From the NCBI GenBank assembly GCA_016214285.1, contig JACROV010000017.1:1-32926 (forward strand): DNA of 32,926 bases. The letters are read 5' to 3'. Within the stretch, counting starts at the first letter, position 1; each line of letters begins with the position of its first letter. Position numbers and translations under genes: made by a program. Source of the DNA: Candidatus Omnitrophota bacterium (GTDB taxonomy: Bacteria; Omnitrophota; Gorgyraeia; Zapsychrales; Zapsychraceae). Under the pieces are notes generated by a model, which had not been told where the DNA came from, did no database searches, and was given only the letters and a program-made list of their open reading frames with translations. Below are positions 1-7,502 of this stretch, piece by piece.

Positions 1-1
1 G

Positions 2-124
2 ATTCAAGCGGCCAAGGTTAAAGCCCGAGGTTTTCGCACCTTTCGTTATTTTAAGATTGTTGTCTTTTTAATAACGGGTAAACTCAATTTTGCTCAACTC
101 AATAAGCATTACTTACCCATTTGA
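2..124 (+). CDS. IS transposase, C-terminal fragment (ISL3-like), cut by window edge
   Basis: An open frame enters from the left edge and gives 40 residues before TGA at 122-124. It is too short for the ORF track. The peptide contains KARGFRTFRYFK followed by a hydrophobic stretch and ITGKL. This resembles the conserved C-terminal helix of ISL3-type DDE transposases, where an ARGYR/ARGFR motif is typical. Base composition is AT-richer than in def downstream. The rest of the gene lies outside the window, so I cannot tell whether it is intact. No matching terminal inverted repeat could be identified in the bases after the stop. The family call is from memory of the motif; a transposase of some kind is more certain than ISL3. 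Confidence 0.6.
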   Translation: MQAAKVKARGFRTFRYFKIVVFLITGKLNFAQLNKHYLPI

Positions 125-290
125 AATTCAAAGGAGCCTCAAAAAATAATTTGACAATTTGCATATTGTTGTTCGCTGATCGGTAACGTGGCGAGAAACG
201 TTGTTCGTCGGTGGGTTACGTAACCGAAAGACGATTCCTCCCCGCAGGGAGCCTACTCGGCAGTTGCGCCACCGTTTGACGATATCCTTC
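125..290. other. Gap between transposase remnant and def
   Basis: No gene is seen in this stretch. It holds a TTGACA at 151-156 without a convincing -10 at normal spacing, a perfect 12-bp palindrome GGTTACGTAACC at 214-225, and a copy of the GC-rich palindromic element listed separately. An open frame from TTG 201 runs into def, but its first 30 residues are low-complexity and repeat-derived. Confidence 0.5.
237..261 (+). repeat. GC-rich palindromic element (family P), copy 1
   Basis: The core CCTCCCCGCAGGGAGCCT matches, in the same orientation, the element inserted in aceE (minus strand) and the one between holA and rpsT (minus strand). The central CTCCC...GGGAG is a short palindrome. Here it lies just upstream of the def ATG. 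If translated from TTG 201 it would give PPRREP, the same peptide that the element gives in AceE. Confidence 0.7.
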
Positions 291-803
291 ATGACCACCA
301 CTGTTCCCTTAAAAATCAGATTATATGGAGACCCTTGCCTTCGGAAAAAATCCGTCCCCGTCGTTTATGTCGGGCCCACGGAACAATCTTTGCTCTTTGG
401 CCTGCTGGCTGCCATGCGCGAGAACAAAGGGGTCGGATTGGCCGCTCCCCAGGTGGGGGTCAACCGGCAGATCTTTGTCGCGGATATCGGTGACGGGCCG
501 ATGGCTTTCATTAACCCCAAGATCATCAGAAAATCCGGCGGTGATGTTATCGAGGAGGGATGCTTGAGCATCCCCGGGGTGACGGTAATGGTCCGGCGGC
601 CCGAAAAGATCGTCGTGCGTTATATCGATGAGAACAACCAGCCCCATGAAAAGATCTATGAAGAAATGATGGCCCGGGTCATCCAGCATGAAATGGACCA
701 CCTCGACGGGAAATTGATTGTCGATTACGCCGGGATCAAGGAAAAGATCAAACTGCGCGCGCGACTCAGGGAACTTAAACGCAAACAGAAGGGAATGGAA
801 TAA
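291..803 (+). CDS. def: Peptide deformylase
   Basis: This is a 170-aa metallo-hydrolase that removes the formyl group from the initiator methionine of new proteins in the cytoplasm. All three family motifs are present: GVGLAAPQVG (residues 47-56), EEGCLSIPG (88-96, metal ligand Cys91) and QHEMDHLDG (132-140, ligands His133 and His137, catalytic Glu134). Length is normal for the family. I chose ATG 291, because the domain starts right after it (PLKIRLYGDP) and the upstream extension from TTG 201 crosses a palindromic repeat. No strong Shine-Dalgarno is visible before 291. The stop codon overlaps the lipA start by one base (TAATG), so the two are probably translated in a coupled way. The identity is not in doubt; the start is less certain. 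Confidence 0.95.
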   Translation: MTTTVPLKIRLYGDPCLRKKSVPVVYVGPTEQSLLFGLLAAMRENKGVGLAAPQVGVNRQIFVADIGDGPMAFINPKIIRKSGGDVIEEGCLSIPGVTVMVRRPEKIVVRYIDENNQPHEKIYEEMMARVIQHEMDHLDGKLIVDYAGIKEKIKLRARLRELKRKQKGME

Positions 804-1720
804 TGGCTTGTCTTCTTGAGAACAATACGGGGGCGGCCGTTACTCCGTTGCCATCGTGGTTCAAGCAGGATCTTCCGGACATGGTGAAGACCCGGGAGAT
901 GAAAAATTCGTTCCGTCAGGCGGGCCTGCACACCGTCTGCGAAAGCGCGTTGTGTCCCAATCTGGGCAAGTGTTGGGGGCGCGGCGTGGCCACCTTTATG
1001 ATTTTAGGCGAGGTGTGCACCCGGGCGTGCCGCTTTTGCGGGGTGAAGACCGGCCGGCCCATGACCGTTGATCCGCAGGAACCGCGTCAGGTTGCCTCGG
1101 CCGTCCAGCGGCTTAACTTGCGCTACGTCGTCGTCACTTCGGTCGCCCGTGATGACTTGGCTGATGAAGGCGCCAGCCAGTTTGCGCAAACCATTCATGC
1201 CATTCGCCCTGTGATGCCGCAAACCAAGATCGAAGTTCTGATCCCTGATTTCTCCAATAAACCGGAATCCCTTGAACAGTTCGTGACGGCACGCCCGGAG
1301 GTGATCAGCCACAATATGGAAACGGTGCGCCGGCTGTCTCCCGATGTTCGTCCGCAGGCGGATTATGAGCGTTCGCTGGCGGTTCTGGGGAACCTCAAAA
1401 AATTCGCTCCATCGGCTTTTATTAAATCAGGATTTATGGTCGGTCTGGGCGAGACCGGCGCGGAGATCACCGCATTGATGCGCGATCTGGCCGCGGTCGG
1501 CTGCGATATGCTTACCATCGGACAATATTTAGCTCCTGGACGTAAAAAACGTTTCTTGCGCGTCCAGCGGTTTGCCCGGCCGGAAGAATTTGAGAATTAT
1601 AAAACAGTTGGCCTGAAGCTCGGGTTCAAACACGTGATGAGCGGCCCATTGGTGCGCAGTTCTTATGTCGCGGAAGAAGGATACCGTGAATGTTTTGGAA
1701 AAACGGTACATGGTGAATAG
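803..1720 (+). CDS. lipA: Lipoyl synthase
   Basis: This radical SAM enzyme inserts two sulfurs into protein-bound octanoyl groups to make lipoyl cofactor. It is 305 aa, normal length. The auxiliary cluster ligands are C46, C51 and C57 (CESALCPNLGKC). The radical SAM motif CTRACRFC supplies C72, C76 and C79. The C-terminal RSSY (285-288) carries the conserved serine that binds the auxiliary cluster. The start overlaps the def stop. No lipB is present in the window. Its likely substrate, the E2 lipoyl domain, is encoded at 27984-29267 on the other strand. The last codons (HGE and stop) lie inside the left arm of the inverted repeat at 1709-1780, so the very C-terminus is repeat-derived. Confidence 0.96.
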   Translation: MACLLENNTGAAVTPLPSWFKQDLPDMVKTREMKNSFRQAGLHTVCESALCPNLGKCWGRGVATFMILGEVCTRACRFCGVKTGRPMTVDPQEPRQVASAVQRLNLRYVVVTSVARDDLADEGASQFAQTIHAIRPVMPQTKIEVLIPDFSNKPESLEQFVTARPEVISHNMETVRRLSPDVRPQADYERSLAVLGNLKKFAPSAFIKSGFMVGLGETGAEITALMRDLAAVGCDMLTIGQYLAPGRKKRFLRVQRFARPEEFENYKTVGLKLGFKHVMSGPLVRSSYVAEEGYRECFGKTVHGE

Positions 1721-1780
1721 TTAATGGTTAATGGCGGATGGTTATGAAGACCATTTACTATTAACGATATACCATTAACC
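1709..1780. repeat. Inverted repeat, word family GGTTAATRG (family 1)
   Basis: The left arm iterates TGGTGAATAGTTAATGGTTA. The right arm carries the complement (CCATTTACTATTAAC, ACCATTAACC). The arms are imperfect and made of a repeated 7-9 nt word rather than one unique sequence. It covers the lipA stop codon. The same family recurs at the 3' end of pyrE (24250-24325). Confidence 0.75.
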
Positions 1781-1786
1781 AAACTT

Positions 1787-2779
1787 ATGCGTTCAAATGT
1801 GTTTATAAAAAACGTATTTTCGTTTCTTCTGCGCGTCGGGTTAAGCGGCGCGCTGTTGTGGTATCTTTTTTCGAAGATCGACATGGTCAGGATATGGGAG
1901 GTCTTGCGCGGCGCGCGCCTTGAATTCCTGGTCTATGCCGGCCTTGTTTTCTTCGTCGTCAATCTTGTCCTTCTCGCGCGCTGGTTTATCTTCATCAAGG
2001 CTTTGGAAGTCACCTCTTCCGCGCGGGACATCGTGCGGTATTATTTCGCCGGGCTGTTCGGCAATCTTTTTCTGCCGAGCACCATCGGCGGCGATATCCT
2101 CAAGATCTACGGTTTGTGCCGCAATAGTTCCCAGAAAACGAGGGTCGTTGCTTCGGTCTTGCTGGACCGCTTGAGCGGGTTCGCCGCAATCGTGGTGGTC
2201 TCGGTGATGGCCTTTACCCTGGGATACCGGTTCTTCCAGGAGGGCGTCATTGTGGTCCCGATTATCGGGATGGCTGTTCTGGCCGGGGGGTTTGCCTGCG
2301 TCTTGTTCAACGAAAAGCTCTTCAGTTTTTGTTGCGGTATTTTTGCCAAATTGCCAAAGGTCCAAAAGGCCCTGATGGGCCTTCATTATGATATCGCTTT
2401 GATGAAGGGTAAACGCCGCGAGGGTTTTAGCGCGATCGCCGTTTCCTGTCTGTCGCAGGCCGTTTACGCGGTGTGCTGGTATCTGATCGCGCGGGCGCTC
2501 TCCCAGGACGTTGACCTGGTCTATTTTTTTATTTTTGTTCCTCTGACGTGTGTCGCGGCCTCGTTCCCGTCGCTCGGGGGTTTAGGCGTACGGGAGATCG
2601 GGACCGTCTATCTTTTTGGCAAGGTCGGTATGAATTCGGAGATCGCGGTCAGTATTTCACTTGTTAACTTTATATTCATGGTCCTGATCGGGCTGCTCGG
2701 CGGGCTCAGCTATGTCCTTACACTATCTTCTGGACGGATACAACATCATCCATCAGATGCCTCCCCTGAACAAGCTTGA
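1787..2779 (+). CDS. Lysylphosphatidylglycerol synthase TM region / UPF0104 family membrane protein
   Basis: This is a 330-aa polytopic inner-membrane protein of the MprF/AglD flippase-like family (PF03706 type). About eight hydrophobic segments can be seen, beginning with LLRVGLSGALLWYL. Family landmarks are GNLFLPSTIGGDILKIY near residue 100, LLDRLSG, and FPSLGGLGVRE near residue 265. Members flip or bind lipid-linked molecules, or are fused to lysyl-PG synthase domains; this one has only the membrane domain, so a catalytic function cannot be assigned. Its 3' end overlaps the next gene by 68 nt. It heads a run of envelope genes that includes the Mla transporter, which suggests a role in lipid handling. 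That role is inference. Confidence 0.8.
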   Translation: MRSNVFIKNVFSFLLRVGLSGALLWYLFSKIDMVRIWEVLRGARLEFLVYAGLVFFVVNLVLLARWFIFIKALEVTSSARDIVRYYFAGLFGNLFLPSTIGGDILKIYGLCRNSSQKTRVVASVLLDRLSGFAAIVVVSVMAFTLGYRFFQEGVIVVPIIGMAVLAGGFACVLFNEKLFSFCCGIFAKLPKVQKALMGLHYDIALMKGKRREGFSAIAVSCLSQAVYAVCWYLIARALSQDVDLVYFFIFVPLTCVAASFPSLGGLGVREIGTVYLFGKVGMNSEIAVSISLVNFIFMVLIGLLGGLSYVLTLSSGRIQHHPSDASPEQA

Positions 2780-3200
2780 GGATCAGCGCCAGCAGCTGAT
2801 CCAATGGATCGAATCCCGCGCTCCGCAGGGGAGCTTGCGCAATACGGTGACCGTTGTTTTTGACGGCAGATCGGATGTCTGGGGCGGCGGTGCGGTGCCC
2901 TCACCGGTCCAGATTATTTTTTCGCGGGAGGAAAGCGCCGACGAGAAGATCATCCGGATGGTCGAAGAGGCCGCGCACAAGAAAAGCGTCGTTGTCGTGA
3001 CCGACGACCGGTCGCTTCAGTACTCGGTGCGCGCCCTTGGGGCGAAGGTCAGCGGCGTCCAGACATTTTTGGGGCAGGGAGCGCCTGTCCCGGTCCGCCG
3101 GCCTGAGTCGGGGAAAGATATTTCGAAAACTTTGGAACACAAGATCACTTCTGAATTCACCAAGATCTGGTTAGAGAAGAAAAAGGGTAAAAAGACATGA
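2712..3200 (+). CDS. YacP-like NYN-domain ribonuclease
   Basis: This 162-aa protein opens with YLLDGYNIIH, the classic N-terminus of YacP/Rae1-type NYN (PIN-like) nucleases, with the catalytic Asp in LLDGYN. Further acidic motifs typical of the fold follow: VVFDGRSD (about residue 50) and VVTDDRSLQY (about residue 97). In Bacillus the homologue Rae1 cleaves mRNA on the ribosome. The start at ATG 2712 lies inside the preceding membrane-protein gene (68-nt overlap). The stop overlaps the mlaE start as ATGA. The C-terminus is lysine-rich. The family call is firm. The biological target is unknown here. Confidence 0.85.
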   Translation: MSLHYLLDGYNIIHQMPPLNKLEDQRQQLIQWIESRAPQGSLRNTVTVVFDGRSDVWGGGAVPSPVQIIFSREESADEKIIRMVEEAAHKKSVVVVTDDRSLQYSVRALGAKVSGVQTFLGQGAPVPVRRPESGKDISKTLEHKITSEFTKIWLEKKKGKKT

Positions 3201-3967
3201 AGGCGCTGATCGATTGGGGAATGGGATATGTCGCGCGCTCAGGGAGCGCGGTGTGTTTCTTGGGAGAGATCACCGGACACATTGTCCGGGGGCGTATCCG
3301 CTGGCCGGAGGTCCTCAAACAGATGTATGAGCAGGGGATCCAGTCTGTGATGATCATCGTCCTGACTTCACTCGCCTCCGGCGCGGTTTTGGCCTTGCAG
3401 GGATACACGGCGATGGTACGTTTCGGCGCCAAGGAATATATCGCGCATCTGGTCGGGCTTTCGTTGGTGAGGGAGCTCGGCCCTGTTTTTACCGCGCTTA
3501 TCTTTTCCGGTAAGGCCGGGGCCCGGATCGCGGCGGAACTGGGCACGATGAGCGTCAACGACCAGGTGCTGGCCACCCGCACGATGGGGGTCGACCCGGT
3601 CGAATTCCTGGTCGTCCCGCGGATGGCAGCCTGTTTTTTGGTTTTGCCTGTCTTGACGATCATCGGAGAGATCGCGGGGATTACCGGCGGCTATCTTATC
3701 GCCACCCTGGAGGCCGGTATCCCGGGGACGTTTTACATCAACCAGACGATCAAAGCTATCCAGTATGTGGATTTCTGGGGAGGGTTTGCTAAAGTATTCT
3801 TTTTTGCTGTCATTATCGGGTGGATCTGCTGCTATCAGGGATACTCGACCAAAGGCGGTTCGCTGGGTGTCGGGCGGTTCACCACCAAGGCTGTTGCTTT
3901 TTCTTATATTTTTGTTATCTTGTCTAATGCGGTATTAACTAAAATTATACTGACACTGTGGGGGTAG
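3197..3967 (+). CDS. mlaE: MlaE-family lipid ABC transporter permease
   Basis: This 256-aa inner-membrane permease belongs to the MlaE/TrbI (DUF140) family. It forms the membrane channel of an MCE transporter that moves phospholipids between the two membranes. It has an amphipathic N-terminus, then about five membrane segments. The conserved central region SLVRELGPVFTALIFSGKAG (about residues 93-112) and the later MGVDPVEFLVVPR are diagnostic. A typical YSTKGGSLGVG motif occurs near residue 220. The start is coupled to the preceding nuclease (ATGA overlap). It is followed by a small lipoprotein, then MlaF and MlaD, so the core transporter is complete. MlaA, MlaB and MlaC are not seen in this window. 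Confidence 0.93.
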   Translation: MKALIDWGMGYVARSGSAVCFLGEITGHIVRGRIRWPEVLKQMYEQGIQSVMIIVLTSLASGAVLALQGYTAMVRFGAKEYIAHLVGLSLVRELGPVFTALIFSGKAGARIAAELGTMSVNDQVLATRTMGVDPVEFLVVPRMAACFLVLPVLTIIGEIAGITGGYLIATLEAGIPGTFYINQTIKAIQYVDFWGGFAKVFFFAVIIGWICCYQGYSTKGGSLGVGRFTTKAVAFSYIFVILSNAVLTKIILTLWG

Positions 3968-3968
3968 A

Positions 3969-4304
3969 ATGAGAGTCATTAGTCTTCAGTCATTAGTCTT
4001 TAGTCTGTTGTTTCTGGCGGGTTGTATGACGCAGACGGGCAACGTGGGCAACCTCCAGAGTTATTCCGCTCCGGCGCTTGAGGCGAAATGGATCCGCGAC
4101 GGCGAACCGATCGAATTCGAGGGAGCATTGTGGTACCCGGCCGACGGGATCGAAAGCTTGATGGATTCCGAGGTGTATCATATCGGCGAATATAAAGGCA
4201 CGCAGTTTTTTATCGACAAGCTCGATGTGCGCCCGTATGAACGTCTTTATACCAAGTACGGGAAAAATCAGTTCCGCTATTTCGAGAAGGAGAAACAGCC
4301 GTGA
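3969..4304 (+). CDS. Small lipoprotein of unknown function between mlaE and mlaF
   Basis: This 111-aa protein begins with a lipoprotein signal ending in the lipobox LAGC (Cys19). I do not recognise the mature domain. It is acidic-aromatic, with ALWYPADGIESLMD and YHIGEYKGTQFFIDK, and has no clear repeats. It sits between mlaE and mlaF and overlaps mlaF by four bases (GTGA), so it is almost certainly co-expressed and may be an accessory subunit of the lipid transporter. The entire hydrophobic core of the signal (SLQSLVFSLLF) is encoded by iterated AGTCTTTAGTCTG-type words identical in style to the intergenic repeats elsewhere. That makes this N-terminus probably repeat-derived. It is a real gene, judging from its operon position and tight spacing. 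Confidence 0.75.
   Translation: MRVISLQSLVFSLLFLAGCMTQTGNVGNLQSYSAPALEAKWIRDGEPIEFEGALWYPADGIESLMDSEVYHIGEYKGTQFFIDKLDVRPYERLYTKYGKNQFRYFEKEKQP
3970..4006 (+). repeat. Single arm of AGTC(T/A)T-word repeat inside a signal peptide (family 2)
   Basis: AGTCATTAGTCTTCAGTCA and the following AGTCTTTAGTCTG are iterations of the same word seen as a two-armed inverted repeat at 21905-21973. Only one arm is present here. It lies wholly inside the coding sequence and encodes residues 2-13 of the lipoprotein signal. Confidence 0.6.
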
Positions 4305-5017
4305 TCCAGGTGCAGCATCTGCACAAATCGTTTAACGGTCAGCAGGTGCTTGAAGACATCAACCTGCAGGTAAAAAAAGGCGAGATCCTGATCGTTTTAG
4401 GTGAAAGCGGGACGGGAAAAAGCGTTTTGCTCAAACACCTGATCGGGCTGCTTAAGCCGGATCAGGGAAGTGTTTTGATCGAGGCGAGAGATATTACAAG
4501 AATGTCTGAGCGGGAACTTTTGGGTTTGCGTAAGGACATCGGTTACTTGTTCCAGGAAGGGGCGCTGTACGATTTTATGAACGTTTTTGAGAACATCGCT
4601 TTCCCGTTAAGAGAACATACGGCTTTCGATTGGAAAACCATCCGGGAAAAGGTGCAGAGTATTTTGAGGCTTATCGGCCTGGAAGGGATTGAAGAGAAGT
4701 ATCCGGCCGAATTAAGCGGCGGGATGAAAAAACGCGTGGCCCTGGCCCGGGCGATCATCCTGGATTCCAGGATATTGCTGTGCGATGAGCCGACCTCGGG
4801 GCTTGATCCTTTGCGCAGCCGAGACATTTCGGCTCTGATCCGCGACGTGGCGCGCAAACTGCACTGCACGACGGTCGTCACTTCCCATGACATCCAGAAT
4901 TCGTTGCGCATTGCCGACCGGTTGGCGCTTTTGCAGAACGGCCGGATTGCCGCCGTGGGCACGCCGTCGGAATTTGAGGCCTCCAACAATGTGTTCGTGA
5001 AGGAGTTCATCAGCTGA
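4301..5017 (+). CDS. mlaF: MlaF-family lipid ABC transporter ATPase
   Basis: This is a 238-aa ATP-binding subunit of the MCE lipid transporter. The Walker A motif is GESGTGKS (34-41), the Q-loop lies in LFQEGALYD, the signature is LSGGM (138-142), Walker B is ILLCDEP with catalytic Glu163, and the H-loop is TSHD (His195). The MlaF-typical GGMKKRVALARA follows the signature. All catalytic residues are intact. It starts with GTG overlapping the preceding lipoprotein stop. Its own stop overlaps the mlaD start (TGATGG), a layout usual for this transporter. It would drive lipid movement through MlaE in the inner membrane. Confidence 0.95.
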   Translation: MIQVQHLHKSFNGQQVLEDINLQVKKGEILIVLGESGTGKSVLLKHLIGLLKPDQGSVLIEARDITRMSERELLGLRKDIGYLFQEGALYDFMNVFENIAFPLREHTAFDWKTIREKVQSILRLIGLEGIEEKYPAELSGGMKKRVALARAIILDSRILLCDEPTSGLDPLRSRDISALIRDVARKLHCTTVVTSHDIQNSLRIADRLALLQNGRIAAVGTPSEFEASNNVFVKEFIS

Positions 5018-5688
5018 TGGATAAAAAGGAGCTGACCAAAGAGCTGCTGGCCGGATTATTTTTCTTTTTGGGGATATTTCTCCTAGTGACGTTTGTCATT
5101 ATCCTGGGAGGCAACAAGGGGCTGGCCCAATCCAGATTCCAGGTCACGGTGCTCTACCGTAATGTCGGCGGGTTGATGGAGGGCGCGCCGGTACGCCTGT
5201 CCGGTGTTAACGTCGGTACGGTGGACAGGATTGAATTCCTTAACCAGGAGTTCGACGGCCGCCGCGTTGAGGTGACGCTCAATATTCTTTCGCAATACCG
5301 AAAACAGCTGGAGAATAATCTGCGCTTTACGATCCAGACGGAAGGGATCCTGGGAGAGAAATTGATCGAGATCGATGTTCTGCGCGAAGGGCCGCGGGTC
5401 GATCTGAAAAATTCCGTTATCGGGGAGGACCCGCTGGATGTCGAGGACATGGCCGAGGTCTTTGCCAAGGCGGCCGAATCCTTTACCGCCACCGCCGATC
5501 AATTGAGCAAGATCGACGTTGTCGGCCTTAGCCGCGTCCTGGAAGATAGTTCGCGGTCCCTTTTGGTCACCTCCCGCGGGATCAACGAGATCATGGAAGA
5601 ATTGCAGGAGATCACCAAAAAAACCAAACGTTTGCTGGACCGCGTTGAACAGAAAGTCATCGAAGGGAACTTGTTTAAGGTATTTTAG
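5017..5688 (+). CDS. mlaD: MlaD-family MCE-domain protein
   Basis: This 223-aa protein is the periplasmic, membrane-anchored substrate-binding subunit of the Mla transporter. It has a single N-terminal membrane helix (LLAGLFFFLGIFLLVTFVII, about residues 10-29). The MCE domain follows, with YRNVGGLMEGAPVRLSGVNV (about 48-67) and a TEGILGEKLIEID stretch. The C-terminal part (about 145-215) is predicted helical. MCE proteins form hexameric rings that pass lipids across the periplasm. The gene is directly coupled to mlaF. No lipobox is present, so it is held by its helix. Confidence 0.93.
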   Translation: MDKKELTKELLAGLFFFLGIFLLVTFVIILGGNKGLAQSRFQVTVLYRNVGGLMEGAPVRLSGVNVGTVDRIEFLNQEFDGRRVEVTLNILSQYRKQLENNLRFTIQTEGILGEKLIEIDVLREGPRVDLKNSVIGEDPLDVEDMAEVFAKAAESFTATADQLSKIDVVGLSRVLEDSSRSLLVTSRGINEIMEELQEITKKTKRLLDRVEQKVIEGNLFKVF

Positions 5689-5702
5689 CGAGGCGTCGAG
5701 AT

Positions 5703-6779
5703 ATGGAAGAAACCGTTATAGGAAATATCATTGTCCCTAACTGGATCATCCTGCCGTTGATCTTCCTGGTATGGGTCATGGCGCTATTGTCGTTCAAGCG
5801 CATAGCGTTCGGGGTGGTCCGCCGGCTGGCGGCGAGGACACGGACCAAGTTCGATGATATTTTTATCCGGACCTCCGATACGCCCCTGACGCTTGTCATT
5901 CTTGCCAGCGGGGGAGTGGTTATTGAACCGTTGGTCTCCGCCGCCTATGCCGGAGCCGCTCATTATTTTCCGGTCATTTTTAAAGCGGCTGTCATCATTT
6001 CCCTGATCATTTTCATGGAGCGGTTTTTGACCAGCGTTATCCATGAATATTCCGAGCGGGTGGAGATTTTGAGAAGTTCCGGCGGGTTTATCCGCGGGGT
6101 CACGCGGGTCATTGTCGTCGGGTTGGGTTTGCTGGTCTTGCTGGACAGCTTTGACATTTCGGTGACCCCTGTCCTCGCTTCTTTGGGAATAGGTTCTCTG
6201 GCGGTCGCCCTGGCTTTGCAGCCGACGCTGGAGAATCTCTTCGCGGGGGTCCAGATCGTCATCGACAAGCCGATCCAGGTTGGGCATTTCATCAAACTGG
6301 AATCCGGTGAAGAGGGCTACGTGCACAGGATCGGGTGGCGTTCCACGTGGATCCGGTTGCTGCCGGATAACATGGTGATCATCTCCAACAAAAATCTTGT
6401 GAACGCCAGGATCCTTAATTACTGTTATCCGGTCAAGGAACTCGCGGTCATCGCGGAAGCCAGCGTGCATTATCAGTCAGACCTCGAGCAGGTCGAGCGC
6501 GTCACCGTTGAGGTGGCCAAGGAAGTTTTGCAGGAATCTTCCGGCGGCGTCAAGAACTTCCAGCCGTTCATCCGGTATCATACCTTTGGAGATTCCGGAA
6601 TTCATTTTAGCGTGAGCCTGCGGGCGAAAGAATTTGTCGATCAGTATCTGATCAAACATGAATTCATCAAAAAGCTCCATAAGCGCTATATGGCCGAGGG
6701 GATCGTGATCCCGTACCCGGTCCGCGCGGTCAATTATGAACAGGAAAAGGCGTTGTCGGCGCCCGGCCAAAAGTCATAG
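5703..6779 (+). CDS. MscS-family mechanosensitive channel
   Basis: This 358-aa protein belongs to the small-conductance mechanosensitive channel family. Three or four membrane helices occupy about residues 10-165, and the pore-lining helix is GIGSLAVALALQPTLENLFAG (about 155-175). The beta domain follows with IDKPIQVGHFIKL and the typical signature WRSTWIRLLPDNMVIISNKN. It would release osmolytes on hypo-osmotic shock, from the inner membrane. It begins 14 nt after mlaD and is probably in the same transcript. The length fits the YnaI/YbdG-like shorter members. The family is certain; the exact paralogue is not. Confidence 0.92.
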   Translation: MEETVIGNIIVPNWIILPLIFLVWVMALLSFKRIAFGVVRRLAARTRTKFDDIFIRTSDTPLTLVILASGGVVIEPLVSAAYAGAAHYFPVIFKAAVIISLIIFMERFLTSVIHEYSERVEILRSSGGFIRGVTRVIVVGLGLLVLLDSFDISVTPVLASLGIGSLAVALALQPTLENLFAGVQIVIDKPIQVGHFIKLESGEEGYVHRIGWRSTWIRLLPDNMVIISNKNLVNARILNYCYPVKELAVIAEASVHYQSDLEQVERVTVEVAKEVLQESSGGVKNFQPFIRYHTFGDSGIHFSVSLRAKEFVDQYLIKHEFIKKLHKRYMAEGIVIPYPVRAVNYEQEKALSAPGQKS

Positions 6780-6806
6780 GGACATGGACAAGAAAGGATG
6801 TGACGC

Positions 6807-7100
6807 GTGTTTGTCTTGAGCAATCTTTTTATGGCGTGCGCCAAAATGGCCGAACTCATCCTCACGGTTTTGTACTGGCTGATCCTGGTCCGCGCGCTCA
6901 TCAGCTGGGTGAACCCTGACCCCTTTAATCCGGTCGTTCAGTTCTTGACCCGCACGACCGAACCCATCCTGCAGCCGATCCGCAGGCTCTTGCCGCCGAT
7001 GGGCATCGATATTTCGCCGATCATCGCTTTCTTGGCCATCATTTTTCTGAAATCATTTTTGGTGGCCACGTTGTTCGATATCGGCATGCGGTTGAGGTGA
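6807..7100 (+). CDS. YggT family membrane protein
   Basis: This 97-aa protein has two membrane segments (about residues 12-30 and 70-92) and the YggT family motif LVRALISWVNPDPFNPVVQFL followed by RTTEPILQPIRRLLPPMG. Family members sit in the inner membrane and are linked to cell division, osmotic adaptation or thylakoid/septum organisation. No enzymatic role is known. The start is GTG 6807, preceded by AAAGGATG. It lies 27 nt after the MscS gene and upstream of YbaB, with a possible promoter between it and YbaB. Confidence 0.88.
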   Translation: MFVLSNLFMACAKMAELILTVLYWLILVRALISWVNPDPFNPVVQFLTRTTEPILQPIRRLLPPMGIDISPIIAFLAIIFLKSFLVATLFDIGMRLR

Positions 7101-7115
7101 TCGGGTAAATTAGTC

Positions 7116-7144
7116 TTGAAAATCGTTTGCAAAATATATAAGAT
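7116..7144 (+). promoter_or_regulatory. Candidate sigma70 promoter upstream of ybaB
   Basis: TTGAAA at 7116-7121 is followed, after a 17-nt spacer, by TAAGAT at 7139-7144, with an overlapping TATAAG. The region is locally AT-rich and lies 33 nt before the ybaB start. An AAAAGGG ribosome site follows at about 7165-7171. Confidence 0.4.
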
Positions 7145-7176
7145 GGCATACAACTTTAGAGAAAAAAAGGGTATTT

Positions 7177-7467
7177 ATGCTCGATAAAATGAAACAGTTG
7201 ATGGAAATGAAGCGGCAAGCCGATCAGATCAAGCGGGAACTTGAGAGCGTGACCGTGGATGTCCAGGAAGTCCGGGGGATCAAGATCACCGTTAACGGTT
7301 CCCAGCATTTCAAGTCGATCGAGATCGATGAAGCTCTTTTAACCGCCGCCAATAAAGCGCGGTTGCAGGCCGATCTGTTGCGCAGTCTCAACGCCGCCAT
7401 TGGGAGATCCCAGGGTGTGGCGGCCCAGAAAATGAAATCTATTTTACCGGGGTTCCCGGGCATTTAA
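7177..7467 (+). CDS. YbaB/EbfC family nucleoid-associated protein
   Basis: This 96-aa protein starts with a helical K-M-Q-rich region (MKQLMEMKRQADQIKRELE), then the family strand VTVNGSQHFKSIEIDEALL in the form ITVNGSQHFKSIEID (about residues 36-50), and a final helix with the usual LPGFPG tail. Members form tweezer-like dimers that bind DNA and help organise the nucleoid. In many genomes the gene accompanies dnaX and recR, but neither is found here. A ribosome site AAAAGGG precedes the ATG at good spacing. Family confidence is high. Confidence 0.88.
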   Translation: MLDKMKQLMEMKRQADQIKRELESVTVDVQEVRGIKITVNGSQHFKSIEIDEALLTAANKARLQADLLRSLNAAIGRSQGVAAQKMKSILPGFPGI

Positions 7468-7502
7468 TCGCAATCCATAACACATTATTGAAAGGGGTTT
7501 GT

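Noticed and set aside
151-179. TTGACA upstream of def considered as a promoter
   Set aside because: The base at the expected -10 position is CGCTGA. No acceptable spacing gives a -10 box.
5784-6470. 228-codon minus-strand frame opposite the MscS gene
   Set aside because: The product is Asp/Arg/Gln-rich low-complexity, typical of antisense to a membrane protein gene, and has no ribosome site.
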